This document shows, piece after piece, positions 31,677-41,059 of a stretch of DNA of 64,000 nt. How positions within the stretch are numbered: the first letter of the stretch is position 1; each line of letters starts with the position of its first letter. Position numbers and translations under genes: made by a program. The notes under the pieces are model-generated. The model did no database searches and was not told the DNA's origin. It saw only the letters and a list, made by a program, of their open reading frames with translations. Origin of the DNA: CAYGTO01 sp964352815. Lineage in GTDB: Bacteria; Pseudomonadota; Alphaproteobacteria; Rickettsiales; UBA3002. The DNA lies in assembly GCA_964352815.1 (NCBI GenBank), contig CAYGTO010000005.1, forward strand, positions 1 to 64,000. Direction: 5' to 3'.

Positions 31677-32708
31677 CTATGCGGATTCCGCCAGCTTAGA
31701 ATTTTGTACGAATTGTGCTTTGATGATCTGTGCACGACGAATTGGATCTCTTTGGTGATGTCCTTGTTTGAGCGCCTCAAGTTTATGACGAATCCGCACG
31801 CCAACGCTAATCACGCGTTCTTCTGGAAGCGTGATGCTCGCAAGAGTGCCATGACCAAAGGTACTGAAGAGAGTGATGTTCCCGTCATGTAAGTGAGTAA
31901 ACTCTTTTGCCAGCGCTAACCCTAGGCGTATCCCTTTGGGGTCAGTCGCAAACACAGAATTGGGCTGAGCGAGCCCTTCACGAATTTTCTCTAAATGGTC
32001 AGTCTGAATGCCGGTCCCTTCATCCTCAATCGACAGGACGAGTGAACCGTTCGGTGCAACTTCTGCACGTAGCCAGATATTGCCATATTCTTCTGAGAAG
32101 TTGATCGCATTACTCAGCAGATGGCTCATAGCCTGGGTTAGCTTGGCGCGGTCGATATTGACCACGACAGCACGTTGTTTAAGGTCGGTATGAATCTTTA
32201 GCTGCTTTTCTTGGATACGCTTCGCATGTAGCGAAACGGCATCCTCGGCAATATCGGACAGATTAATATGTTGGTCACGCAGTTTTAAACGGCCACTATC
32301 GATTTCCGCAATTTCCAGTAAGTCACGAATTTTATTGAGCAATAAATAGCCGCTTTCTTGAATGTGGTCGAGATATTCGCGGCGTGTGTCATGGTCATAA
32401 TCTTGATCGCAGCTTTGCAGCATTTGTGAGAAACCGATGATCGCGTTGAGCGGCGTTCGAAGCTCATGGCTCATATTGGCCAAAAATTCCGTGCGGCTAC
32501 GTTTCGCAAGTTCGGCTTCATTTTTGTGCTGCATACACTCTTCCCAGAGCCGTTTATAAGCAGCATCTGATTGCAACCGTTCTTCGCTGGGAGGTGATTT
32601 TGGTTGTGAAAGAGCAGGCTGAGTTGGTTTTTCTTCTATAATTTCCTTCTGATCAGACGACGCATCTGAGCCAGAACGATAAAAGTCGCGCATGAACATC
32701 CAGTACAT
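31677..32708 (-). CDS. Soluble sensor histidine kinase
   Basis: A 343-residue histidine kinase with no membrane helix and no PAS domain. A polar low-complexity N-terminus (residues 12-45) leads into a short helix and the DHp domain with FLANMSHELRTPLNAIIGFSQML (His81), the form seen in PleC/DivJ-type kinases. The ATPase domain has LLSNAINFSEEYG, SIEDEGTGIQTDHLEKI and a G2 box GIRLGLALAKEF. Input must come from partners or from the N-terminus. No response regulator lies beside it, so it is an orphan kinase. The start may be the Met at 32708, 32699 or 32693. Confidence 0.92.
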   Translation of the reverse strand: MYWMFMRDFYRSGSDASSDQKEIIEEKPTQPALSQPKSPPSEERLQSDAAYKRLWEECMQHKNEAELAKRSRTEFLANMSHELRTPLNAIIGFSQMLQSCDQDYDHDTRREYLDHIQESGYLLLNKIRDLLEIAEIDSGRLKLRDQHINLSDIAEDAVSLHAKRIQEKQLKIHTDLKQRAVVVNIDRAKLTQAMSHLLSNAINFSEEYGNIWLRAEVAPNGSLVLSIEDEGTGIQTDHLEKIREGLAQPNSVFATDPKGIRLGLALAKEFTHLHDGNITLFSTFGHGTLASITLPEERVISVGVRIRHKLEALKQGHHQRDPIRRAQIIKAQFVQNSKLAESA

Positions 32709-32806
32709 AATACCACAAGATCTCGTAGGTGTTCCTCAATAGTACCACAGCATAATCGATGTCATGCGGCTTGAGAATGGAATAGTGCACTGTGTGGATA
32801 AGAAAT

Positions 32807-33061
32807 TTACGCTGCGATTAGTGCGTCGAGTTCCCCTTTGCGATCTAGCGCGGCGAGGTCGTCAAACCCGCCCACATGTGTGTCGCCAATGAAAATTTGT
32901 GGAACCGTGCGTCGCCCACCTGCGCGCTCAATCATTTTCTCGCGCTCAGCATCGTCGGACACATCGATTTCGCTGTAGTCAGCGCCTTTGCGTTTAAGTA
33001 AATCTTTTGCACGCACGCAGTATGGGCATATGGGAGTGGAATAAACCGTGATATCGGCCAT
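32807..33061 (-). CDS. grxC: Glutaredoxin, CPYC type
   Basis: An 84-residue glutaredoxin 3. Active site CPYC in STPICPYCVRAKDLLKRKGADY, then TVPQIFIGDTHVGGFDDLAAL with the cis-Pro and the GG-D glutathione loop. It reduces disulfides and mixed disulfides with glutathione. A strong AGGAGG lies before the ATG. It is 15 nt downstream of bcp on the same strand, so the two may be expressed together against oxidative stress. Confidence 0.95.
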   Translation of the reverse strand: MADITVYSTPICPYCVRAKDLLKRKGADYSEIDVSDDAEREKMIERAGGRRTVPQIFIGDTHVGGFDDLAALDRKGELDALIAA

Positions 33062-33076
33062 GAAAACCTCCTGGGG

Positions 33077-33574
33077 TTAGGCGTTATGTTCAGTCACCGC
33101 ATCGAGGACGGCTTGAACGTGTCCATCAACTTTGACTTTCGGCCATAGTTTGGCAATTTTGCCTTCTTTATCAATCAAAAAAGTGGCTCGCTGCACGCCC
33201 ATATATTTCTTGCCATACATATTCTTTTCAACCCATACGCCGTAACGTTCGCACACATCACCTTCTTCATCAGACGCGAGTGCAAAATTGAGAGACTGCT
33301 TTGCTTTAAACTTATCATGCGACGCTATGCCATCTTTAGAAATACCAATGATTACCGTATCTTGCTTAGCGAAGGCATCGTGTAAATCACGAAAGTTCTG
33401 TGCTTCTGTGGTACATCCCGGTGTTGCGTCTTTCGGATAAAAGTAGACGACCACATTCTTTGAACCAACTAATTCGGCTGTGTTGATTCGCCCTTCGCCA
33501 TCCGTTGGTAAATCAATGATAGGCGCTTGGTCGCCCTCTTGTAAGCTATTGTCTTTTAATGCGGCTTGTCCCAT
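33077..33574 (-). CDS. bcp: Peroxiredoxin, Bcp/PrxQ family
   Basis: A 165-residue thiol peroxidase of the Bcp family. The peroxidatic Cys is in FYPKDATPGCTTEAQNFRDL. The usual resolving Cys five residues later (Cys50 of E. coli Bcp) is Gln here, so the enzyme must use another Cys or an outside thiol; a Cys occurs later in GDVCERYGVW. The neighbouring glutaredoxin would suit that job. ATG 33574 has AAAGGAGAG upstream; an in-frame Met at 33595 is less likely. Confidence 0.93.
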   Translation of the reverse strand: MGQAALKDNSLQEGDQAPIIDLPTDGEGRINTAELVGSKNVVVYFYPKDATPGCTTEAQNFRDLHDAFAKQDTVIIGISKDGIASHDKFKAKQSLNFALASDEEGDVCERYGVWVEKNMYGKKYMGVQRATFLIDKEGKIAKLWPKVKVDGHVQAVLDAVTEHNA

Positions 33575-33700
33575 GAAGTCTCTCCTTTGTTGCATAAGAT
33601 ATAGGGCATGATCGCCATCTCACAAGGGGTATTCCATCTACCTCTATGCTTGCTATGATGAGGCAAATGCTTCATACAAGATGCCAGTTTTGAGACGCTT

Positions 33701-36700
33701 ATGATCCTTCGACTTGTGAAATGGTTTTCTGCCGCTGCGTTTACCCTTATACTTTTGCTAGGGGCGGTAACGGCGTGGCTATTATATGACGAAGAAACTC
33801 TGAATCAGATCGCCCCCAATATGATTACCTCGGCGCTTCAGGGTGACGTGTACAGCGCAGAGTTTGAACGGCTTGAAGTTACGAATGTGGATTGGGATGG
33901 CAGCATGGCGGTGTCTTTCTCCTCATTATCAATGATAAAAAACGGTACCTTCCGTATCGCCACCATTCCCAATCTCAACCTTACGCTTAATTGGCATGCG
34001 CTTTTGTTGGGGTATGTTTCGATTGAACGCGTGATGGTCGAGAACCCATATTTTATGCTCACGCGGCGTGTGAATGGAGAAACCTGGTTTAGCACAAAGA
34101 ATGAACAAGAAGAAGTGGTGAGCCATGTTCCGATCGCGATGGTGCGTAAGATGGAGCAAGTGCTTCAGAAAAATATTGATGAAGAACAAGAAAATGCTCC
34201 ATCTGTAGAAGAGAAACCTGGTGTGAGTAATGAAACACTGATCAGGGCAGAAGAGCTGTTCGGTTTTCTTTCTTCACTACCAGATGAGCTGACATTGAGA
34301 GGTTTCCATTTTGAGCTCGTAGATGAAATTGAAAAGCGTAGCGTGCATTGGAACGATGTGACTATCGCACTGCAAGAAGAGGATGGTGTACTCAAGGGGA
34401 ATGGGCGCGCATCATTTGAACTCCCAACGCAAACGGCCTTGGTTAATGTGATTGCAGAGGAGGTGAGTTCAGGGCGTGTTGATGTGTCACTTGAGTTTTC
34501 GGAGCTGGATATCGCATCGGTTTGTGCGGTTAAGCCCAAACAATGCGGTGAACTTGCAGCGCTATCATTCCCTGTTTCTGGAAAGGTTGGGGTTGAAGTC
34601 TCGGCTGAGAATGGCCTAGAGCTCGTCGATTTTGCGTTTAAAGGTGAGCAAACCGCGGTCACTCATCCGGAGTGGTTTACGGCACCCGCGATGCTTGAGC
34701 ATTATCTGCTTGAGGGGGAATATGCGGCGCTAGAAAATGACCTCAAAATCAAACAGTTGCGCATGGAATTACCGAAAGCTACTATCGAAGGGGTAGGGCA
34801 TGCCCAGTATCTCGACGCAGACCCTACAATTGAAGCAAGCCTGAGCGGTGCAAATATCGATATTGCTGAACTTAATACGTACTGGCCGACGCATATTGCT
34901 GTTGATGCTCGTAACTGGGTAACGGACCATTTGCTTGCAGGAACAGTCACGAAAGCGTCGGTGAAAGTAGACATTGATCGCGCAGATTGGCAGAAAGAAA
35001 TCTTCCCGACAGAAGCGTTATTCGCTGAGCTTGATGTCCAAGATGCAACACTTTTATATTTGCCTAATTATCCCAAAGTTGAACTACTCGACGCGAGTGT
35101 GATGTTTACAGCGAAGGAGATGGCGGTCGTGATTGCGGATGGAAAAACGCTGAAAGATTCTAAAGTGCTTGAGGGGACGGTCCGTATTCCTGACTTTTCG
35201 GTGAATGGCATGCCGATGGAGATCGATCTCATGGTTGATACATCCGCAGCGGACGTCGCGCGTTTTATTAATCCGCCGCGCTACACCTTCGCTAAGAAGC
35301 TAAAGTTCAATCCAAAGACGATCAAGGGGCGTGCTACGGGGGAGATTACGCTGCGTTTTAATACGAGCACGCCTGTTCCTGGAGGGGGCGAAGAGACGAC
35401 TCAAGAAAATGATGATGCAATGGGCGACGTTTATTATGCAATCAACGCGCAGCTTCACAAGGTTGGCCAGAAAGGCATTCAAGGCGTTTGGGATTTTGCG
35501 AATGTAGACGCCGAAGTTGTTGCAGACGCCAAGGGCGTGGAGATGAAAGGGATTGGCCTGATTCATGGTGAAAAATCAAAATTCAGTATCGAGAGTGTCG
35601 AAGGAAAACCAACACATTACACCTATAGCGGTTCACTGCCTAAAGCCAAGCTCTCTAAATTTGGGTTCCCTGAAATTGATGCGCTGACAGGCTGGGTATC
35701 GCTCGATGCAGATGTCACGGAATATGCTTCGAAGCAAGTCACAAAGCTCAACGTAGGTCTGACCAATGCTACGGTTGATCTTGGTGCGCTTGGTATGAAA
35801 GAGTCGGGGAAAAAGGCAAACATGTCGTTCGTCGCGCACGCACCCCACAAGAGTAATGAGACAGAGTTGAAGCAGTTTCGCTATAGCGGTGAGGGTTTCA
35901 TGATTAAAGGAAATGTAGTGACTGATGGAGCGCTTGGGATTCGCCGAGCGACGCTTCCCAGTTTGAAGTTTAACCAAACCGAACTCGCGCTCGATTATCA
36001 TGTTAATTCGGGTGTGCATCATATCACGGTTGAAGGGCCAATGTTAAGCCTACGAGAAGAAGAAACAGAGGAAAATATAGATTCCGGGTTTTCATTAAGC
36101 ACCCTGTCGCCCTTTGTGGCTATGGTTGATATTGAAGCGGTCAGCTTTGGTAAGGGCAAGCAATTGAGTAATGTGAAAGGCAATTTACATTGCCATGGAG
36201 AACGCGGCCGATGTATGAGTGGTGAAGTGACGGCCTTTCTACCCAGTGGTGAAGGTATTAATATGGCGATTGGTAGAGAAGGCGGGCAGCGAGGGTTTTC
36301 GCTCAGTACAAATGATGCGGCGGGGCTTATGAAAGCCACCGATATCCACGATGATGTTACGGGTGGCACGCTTGATATCAAAGGGACCTACGATGATAGT
36401 AAACCGAATAGCCCGCTCAATGGCCGTGTTCTTGCGACAGATTTTACGCTTAGAAACGCACCGATCTTGGGTAAACTGTTGACGCTAGGCTCATTCACGG
36501 GGCTGCTTGATACATTGCAAGGGAAAGGCATTAAGTTTGAGAAATTCTCGAGCCATTTCCGTTTAGCTGATGATACGCTTACCCTTCAAGAGGGGCGTGT
36601 TAAAGGGGATGCAATCGGTGCGACTATTGAAGGGGATATTCGAATTGATCAGAATATACTGAATTTGAAAGGGACTCTATTCCCTGCTTACTTCTTGAAC

Positions 36701-37000
36701 ACGTTGATCAGTAATGTACCAATTTTGGGTGAGCTAATTGCGGGGGGTGAAGGTGAAGGAATTGTCGGGATTCGTTATAGTGTTAAAGGAAATGCTAGCG
36801 ATCCTAAAGTAGGGGTAAATCCTCTCTCGGCATTAACGCCAGGCTTCACGCGTAATTTCTTTGATGCTTTTGAGAGCGGCAGTGGGGCGGCAGAAGAGCC
36901 AGTAAAAGAGGCGCCGGAAGAGCGCGGAACAATTCTGAACCAAGAAGAAGCATTGCCACCCCTCGAGAAACAAGATGTGGAAGTCGTGCCGGCGCTTTAG
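33701..37000 (+). CDS. AsmA-like / DUF3971 envelope protein
   Basis: A 1099-residue protein with one N-terminal membrane helix (about residues 9-29, AAAFTLILLLGAVTAWLLY) and a long periplasmic beta-rich region. The middle matches the DUF3971-type stretch (ARFINPPRYTFAKKLKFNP) and the end the AsmA/YhdP C-terminal block (APILGKLLTLGSFTGLLDTL and FPAYFLNTLISNVPILGELI). AsmA-like proteins are thought to be bridge-like carriers of lipids between the inner and outer membranes. The order bcp-DUF3971-tyrS is common in alphaproteobacteria. The end is an acidic tail (EALPPLEKQDVEVVPAL) that converges on tyrS with 4-nt overlap. Confidence 0.9.
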   Translation: MILRLVKWFSAAAFTLILLLGAVTAWLLYDEETLNQIAPNMITSALQGDVYSAEFERLEVTNVDWDGSMAVSFSSLSMIKNGTFRIATIPNLNLTLNWHALLLGYVSIERVMVENPYFMLTRRVNGETWFSTKNEQEEVVSHVPIAMVRKMEQVLQKNIDEEQENAPSVEEKPGVSNETLIRAEELFGFLSSLPDELTLRGFHFELVDEIEKRSVHWNDVTIALQEEDGVLKGNGRASFELPTQTALVNVIAEEVSSGRVDVSLEFSELDIASVCAVKPKQCGELAALSFPVSGKVGVEVSAENGLELVDFAFKGEQTAVTHPEWFTAPAMLEHYLLEGEYAALENDLKIKQLRMELPKATIEGVGHAQYLDADPTIEASLSGANIDIAELNTYWPTHIAVDARNWVTDHLLAGTVTKASVKVDIDRADWQKEIFPTEALFAELDVQDATLLYLPNYPKVELLDASVMFTAKEMAVVIADGKTLKDSKVLEGTVRIPDFSVNGMPMEIDLMVDTSAADVARFINPPRYTFAKKLKFNPKTIKGRATGEITLRFNTSTPVPGGGEETTQENDDAMGDVYYAINAQLHKVGQKGIQGVWDFANVDAEVVADAKGVEMKGIGLIHGEKSKFSIESVEGKPTHYTYSGSLPKAKLSKFGFPEIDALTGWVSLDADVTEYASKQVTKLNVGLTNATVDLGALGMKESGKKANMSFVAHAPHKSNETELKQFRYSGEGFMIKGNVVTDGALGIRRATLPSLKFNQTELALDYHVNSGVHHITVEGPMLSLREEETEENIDSGFSLSTLSPFVAMVDIEAVSFGKGKQLSNVKGNLHCHGERGRCMSGEVTAFLPSGEGINMAIGREGGQRGFSLSTNDAAGLMKATDIHDDVTGGTLDIKGTYDDSKPNSPLNGRVLATDFTLRNAPILGKLLTLGSFTGLLDTLQGKGIKFEKFSSHFRLADDTLTLQEGRVKGDAIGATIEGDIRIDQNILNLKGTLFPAYFLNTLISNVPILGELIAGGEGEGIVGIRYSVKGNASDPKVGVNPLSALTPGFTRNFFDAFESGSGAAEEPVKEAPEERGTILNQEEALPPLEKQDVEVVPAL

Positions 37001-38250
37001 GCTGCTTTGACGAGCACGTGTTTCTTCTTCCCCGCAGAAAGCTTAATATGCCCTTCGCCAGTCACATGTGAAAGTGTTACAGGGCTATTCTCGTCGTCCA
37101 CTTTCTCATCATTGATGCGCGCGCCGCCGCCTTGAATAAGTTGGCGAGCTTTTTTTCCTGACTCAGCAAGCCCGGCAAGGTGAAAGGCTTTGAAAGCGGG
37201 GATCCCCTTTTCAAGTTCAGTTTTTTCGATCGCAACTTCGGGAAGAGCATCTCCCGTCGCTCCTTGCTCAAAGGTTTTTTGAGCAGTCTCAGCGGCTTCT
37301 TGTGCGGCCGCCTCTCCGTGGAGTAATACAGTCGCTTCATTCGCCAGCACCTTTTTCGCTTCATTGATCTCAGAACCTTCAAGCGCCTCGAGGCGCGCAA
37401 TTTCATCCATCGGAAGCTCGGTAAACAGCCGGAGAAATTTCCCGACATCCGCATCTTCGGTGTTGCGCCAATATTGCCAATAATCATAGGCGCTGAGCAT
37501 ATCAGGGTTTAGCCAGACGGCGCCATCTTCACTTTTGCCCATTTTTTTGCCTGAAGCCGTGGTGAGTAGTGGCGAGGTGATGCCGAACAGTGGTGGCGCC
37601 GAGCCGTCACCAGCTAAGCGGCGATGAAGCTCGATTCCTTGCGTGATGTTTCCCCATTGATCGGAACCACCAAACTGTACGCGGCAGCCGTAGCGTTTGT
37701 AAAGCTCGACGAAATCAACAGCCTGAAAAATCATATAGTTAAATTCCAGCAAACTCATTTCCTGATCGCGCTCCAAGCGCAGCTGAACACTCTTGTTGCG
37801 AAGCATGCGGTTCAAAGAAAAATGTCGCCCATGCATATTCAAAAATTCAATGAAATTGAACGTTTCGAGCCACTCGGCATTATCGACATAAATTGTCTCT
37901 AACCCTTGATTCAAAAGCTTCGGGAACGCCACTTTGATCGATGCCATATTCTTGGCGATTGTTTCCTCAGAAATAAGCGGGCGTTCGGTGTCTTTTCCTG
38001 ATGGGTCACCAATTTTGGTGGTGCCTCCACCCAAAATCACAATGGGTTGATTGCCGGTCTTCTGCCACCAGCGTAGCATCATGGTTGGCAGCAAGTGGCC
38101 AACATGAAGGCTTGGCCCGGTACAATCATAGCCCACATAGGCGGTTGCGGGTTCACCGGCGTTTAGTAATGCGCGCGTGCCCTGTTCATCTGTGAGCTGA
38201 TAGAAGAAGCCACGCTCGCGGCAGAGATCAAGAAAGTCAGATTCCGACAT
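36997..38250 (-). CDS. tyrS: Tyrosyl-tRNA synthetase
   Basis: TyrRS, 417 residues, charges tRNA-Tyr. The HIGH-like motif is PSLHVGHLLPTMML and the KMSKS-like motif is SGKKMGKSEDGAVW. The tyrosine pocket includes AYVGYDCTGPS and QFGGSDQWGNITQGIEL. A C-terminal S4 RNA-binding domain is present (LAESGKKARQLIQGGGARIND). It starts 2 nt after the rne stop, on the same strand. Confidence 0.97.
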   Translation of the reverse strand: MSESDFLDLCRERGFFYQLTDEQGTRALLNAGEPATAYVGYDCTGPSLHVGHLLPTMMLRWWQKTGNQPIVILGGGTTKIGDPSGKDTERPLISEETIAKNMASIKVAFPKLLNQGLETIYVDNAEWLETFNFIEFLNMHGRHFSLNRMLRNKSVQLRLERDQEMSLLEFNYMIFQAVDFVELYKRYGCRVQFGGSDQWGNITQGIELHRRLAGDGSAPPLFGITSPLLTTASGKKMGKSEDGAVWLNPDMLSAYDYWQYWRNTEDADVGKFLRLFTELPMDEIARLEALEGSEINEAKKVLANEATVLLHGEAAAQEAAETAQKTFEQGATGDALPEVAIEKTELEKGIPAFKAFHLAGLAESGKKARQLIQGGGARINDEKVDDENSPVTLSHVTGEGHIKLSAGKKKHVLVKAA

Positions 38251-38252
38251 TA

Positions 38253-40646
38253 TTACCCCGTAATCTTATTCCACCAACCGCTTTTTTTATCTTTCGGGTC
38301 TAGCTCCCCGCCATTTTCATTGGCGTGTAGCTCATGCGTTGGGTTGACGTAATGTGCTTCTTCAAGTGTCTCTTCTGCTACAGGCTCGGAGTAATCATTT
38401 TGTGTGTTTTTTGGAGCATCATCTGTACTTTCTTGAGATGAATCTGCCGCTTGATCATCATTATCTGATGTTTTGGGCTGATTCTCCTCAGATGAGTTGT
38501 CACTATTCTCTTTTGAGCGATCACGTGAGCGCCGGTTCCGGCCACCACGATTGCCGCGTGAGCGACCTCTGCGACGCGAACGGCCCTCATTTTCTTCATC
38601 ATCTGATTCTGATTCGGCATTGTCATTTGAAGAGGCTGACTCTTCGTCACTATCATCTGTTTCATCGCGATCTTCATTACGGTTACGACTATTACTGTGC
38701 TGTGGACGGTGACGCCCTTTACCACCACGACGACGATTCTTTTTCGCCTTACTTTCATCATGACCAACTTCGCTACCATCGTTACGGACTTTGATGATCC
38801 GGTAACCATTCGTGCTGATCGTATGATCAACAGTGATCACTATCTTCACATTATATTGCTCTTCAACCTGCTGGATCATCTCACGTTTATGATTAAGAAG
38901 GTGCAGCGCGGTTTCCGTGTTGGTGAATATTCGAAACTCTTTATATTCTTCCGTGCTCGCCTCTTTTTGAATGATACGGATCATCTGAATCACCACCGTA
39001 TCATTGCTCTTAATCGTTCCCATGCCGTTACAGTGCGGGCAGAGCAGGCCAGCAGTTTCGCTGATGCTAGAACGCAGGCGTTGACGCGAAAGCTCCATCA
39101 AACCGAACATGGATAGCCGTGAAAGCTGAATCTTAGCGCGATCGACTTTCAGCGCATTGCGCAGCGTCTTCTCTACGATACGTCGGTTTTTGCCATAATA
39201 CATGTCAATGAAATCGATGACCACAAGGCCAGCAAGATCACGTAAACGAAGCTGGCGTGCAACTTCCTCTGCGGCTTCGCAATTCGTCTTGAGTGCGGTC
39301 TCTTCTACGCTTCGTTCGGTAGTGGAGCGCCCCGAGTTTACATCAATTGAGATCAACGCCTCAGTTGGGTGAATAACAATATACCCACCCGATGGAAGTT
39401 TTACCTCTGGCTCATACATGCTGTCGAGTTGATTTTCGATGTCATACTCATAGTAAAGTGGTGTGTCGCCTTTATATCGTTTCACACGTGCCGCATGCGA
39501 CGGCATAAGAATTTTCATAAAGGCTTTTGCATCTTTATAAGCCTCTTCACCATCGATAAGAACTTCTTCAATATCTGTAGTGTAGAGATCGCGAATCGAT
39601 CTTTTGATCACGTCGCCTTCTTCATAAATCAAGGCGGGAGCGGTGGCCTGCATCGTATCTTCGCGGATTTGATTCCACATTTTAATGAGATAATCAAAGT
39701 CACGACGAATCTCTGCGCGTGTTTTTTCTGATCCGGCGGTACGGATGATTGCGTTCATGCCGTATTTGTCTTTCAATTCGGCCATCATTTCTTTGAGCCG
39801 TTTACGGTCTTCCCGGTTGGTAATTTTACGCGACACCCCGCCACCTTTATGGGCATTCGGCATAAGAACGCAGTAACGTCCTGGAAGTGAGATATACGTG
39901 CTCATCGAACAGCCCTTATTCCCACGTTCCTCTTTTATGACTTGGACGAGCATGACTTGGTTGCGCTTAATGACTTCCTGAATTTTATAGCGACGAAAAG
40001 CGCGGCGTTTTGTGCCTCGCTTTTTAGACTCAACTTCGTCTTCATCATCACCGGTGATTGTCTCAACCTCATCCTCGTCATCTTCATCGATATCGTCGAG
40101 CGCTTCATATTCTTCGTCATCTGCGGGAGAAATTCCCTCGTTAGAGTTCGCATTATTATTTTCAGTGATCTCAACTTGTTCTTTGGCAGCGTCATCTTCT
40201 GAGTTGATAAAAGTCTCTTCGCTGTCTCCTTCAACTTCTTCAGAACGAGTTTCTTTGTCACGGCGGTTTAATCCACGACGGCGACCCTTGCGTTTCTCAC
40301 GGCGTTCCTGTTCAGCTTCTTCACGTGCTTCTTCTTCAGCTTCTTCCGCTTCCGCTTCTTCTTCTTCTTCTTTAAGCAGGCGTTTCTTATCCTCTACGGG
40401 GATTTGGTAATAGTCCGGGTGGATTTCTGAAAAAGGCAAAAAGCCTTGGCGATTGCCACCATATTCGACGAAAGCCGCTTGAAGTGATGGTTCCACCCGG
40501 GTTACTTTCGCAAGATAAATATTACTTTTGATTTGTTTTTTTGCGGCGGTGATAAAATCAAAATCGATGATTTTATCATCTTCATCCGAGATGACGACAC
40601 GCGTTTCACCCTCATTTTGGGCATCAATAAGCATTAGTTTAGACAT
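38253..40646 (-). CDS. rne: Ribonuclease E/G
   Basis: RNase E, 797 residues, the main endonuclease of mRNA decay and rRNA processing. The N-terminal S1 domain is split by a very acidic insert (about residues 85-220), a trait of alphaproteobacterial RNase E. The core follows: FDYLIKMWNQIRE, metal-site IVIHPTEALISIDVNSGRST and GLVVIDFIDMYYGKNRR, and the Zn-link C-P-H-C in LCPHCNGMGTIKS. The C-terminal 170 residues are a disordered Arg/Asp/Asn-rich scaffold (GRSRRRGRSRGNRGGRNRR) for RNA and degradosome partners. GGAGAG precedes the ATG. Confidence 0.96.
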   Translation of the reverse strand: MSKLMLIDAQNEGETRVVISDEDDKIIDFDFITAAKKQIKSNIYLAKVTRVEPSLQAAFVEYGGNRQGFLPFSEIHPDYYQIPVEDKKRLLKEEEEEAEAEEAEEEAREEAEQERREKRKGRRRGLNRRDKETRSEEVEGDSEETFINSEDDAAKEQVEITENNNANSNEGISPADDEEYEALDDIDEDDEDEVETITGDDEDEVESKKRGTKRRAFRRYKIQEVIKRNQVMLVQVIKEERGNKGCSMSTYISLPGRYCVLMPNAHKGGGVSRKITNREDRKRLKEMMAELKDKYGMNAIIRTAGSEKTRAEIRRDFDYLIKMWNQIREDTMQATAPALIYEEGDVIKRSIRDLYTTDIEEVLIDGEEAYKDAKAFMKILMPSHAARVKRYKGDTPLYYEYDIENQLDSMYEPEVKLPSGGYIVIHPTEALISIDVNSGRSTTERSVEETALKTNCEAAEEVARQLRLRDLAGLVVIDFIDMYYGKNRRIVEKTLRNALKVDRAKIQLSRLSMFGLMELSRQRLRSSISETAGLLCPHCNGMGTIKSNDTVVIQMIRIIQKEASTEEYKEFRIFTNTETALHLLNHKREMIQQVEEQYNVKIVITVDHTISTNGYRIIKVRNDGSEVGHDESKAKKNRRRGGKGRHRPQHSNSRNRNEDRDETDDSDEESASSNDNAESESDDEENEGRSRRRGRSRGNRGGRNRRSRDRSKENSDNSSEENQPKTSDNDDQAADSSQESTDDAPKNTQNDYSEPVAEETLEEAHYVNPTHELHANENGGELDPKDKKSGWWNKITG

Positions 40647-41059
40647 GATCTCTCCTCTCTATCGAGGAATCGCCGATGCGCTAGCGTGACAAATAGATAT
40701 GCGATCGCCCACTTACGTCAGCGAAAAACACTCCAGGGGCGGGGTTAATGGCATATCACTATGATGAATCAAAAGAATCTCCAAAAAATCTGTCTATTTT
40801 GTAGGTGCTATCGCTTTCGAGCGTATCCTCAAATATGTTTTCTTCGTTATCACTAAAACAGCGTTCATCAATGCTTTAAACGCCACTTTATCAATTACTT
40901 ATGTCAGGTGACTCATTTCACCTTATTAGCAAGCATAGCGACCAGAAACGGGAAATACAATGAAAATATGTGGTAGAAAAACTATATGAATGAGATTGTT
41001 AGCTATTTTCTGCTTGAGTGTTGACGATAAAGGCGATTGCTCGAACAGCGAAAATTCGT
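40647..41059. other. Gene-free control region between rne and the amidase gene
   Basis: This 413-nt divergent gap must hold the rne leader and both promoters. It is AT-rich with no convincing small gene, palindromic element or terminator. A GATATGCGATCGC palindrome lies near 40695-40710 and TTATGTCAGGTGACTCATTTCACC near 40899 has a GGTGA/TCACC pair. rne leaders often bind RNase E for self-control, but I see no conserved structure I can name. Confidence 0.5.
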
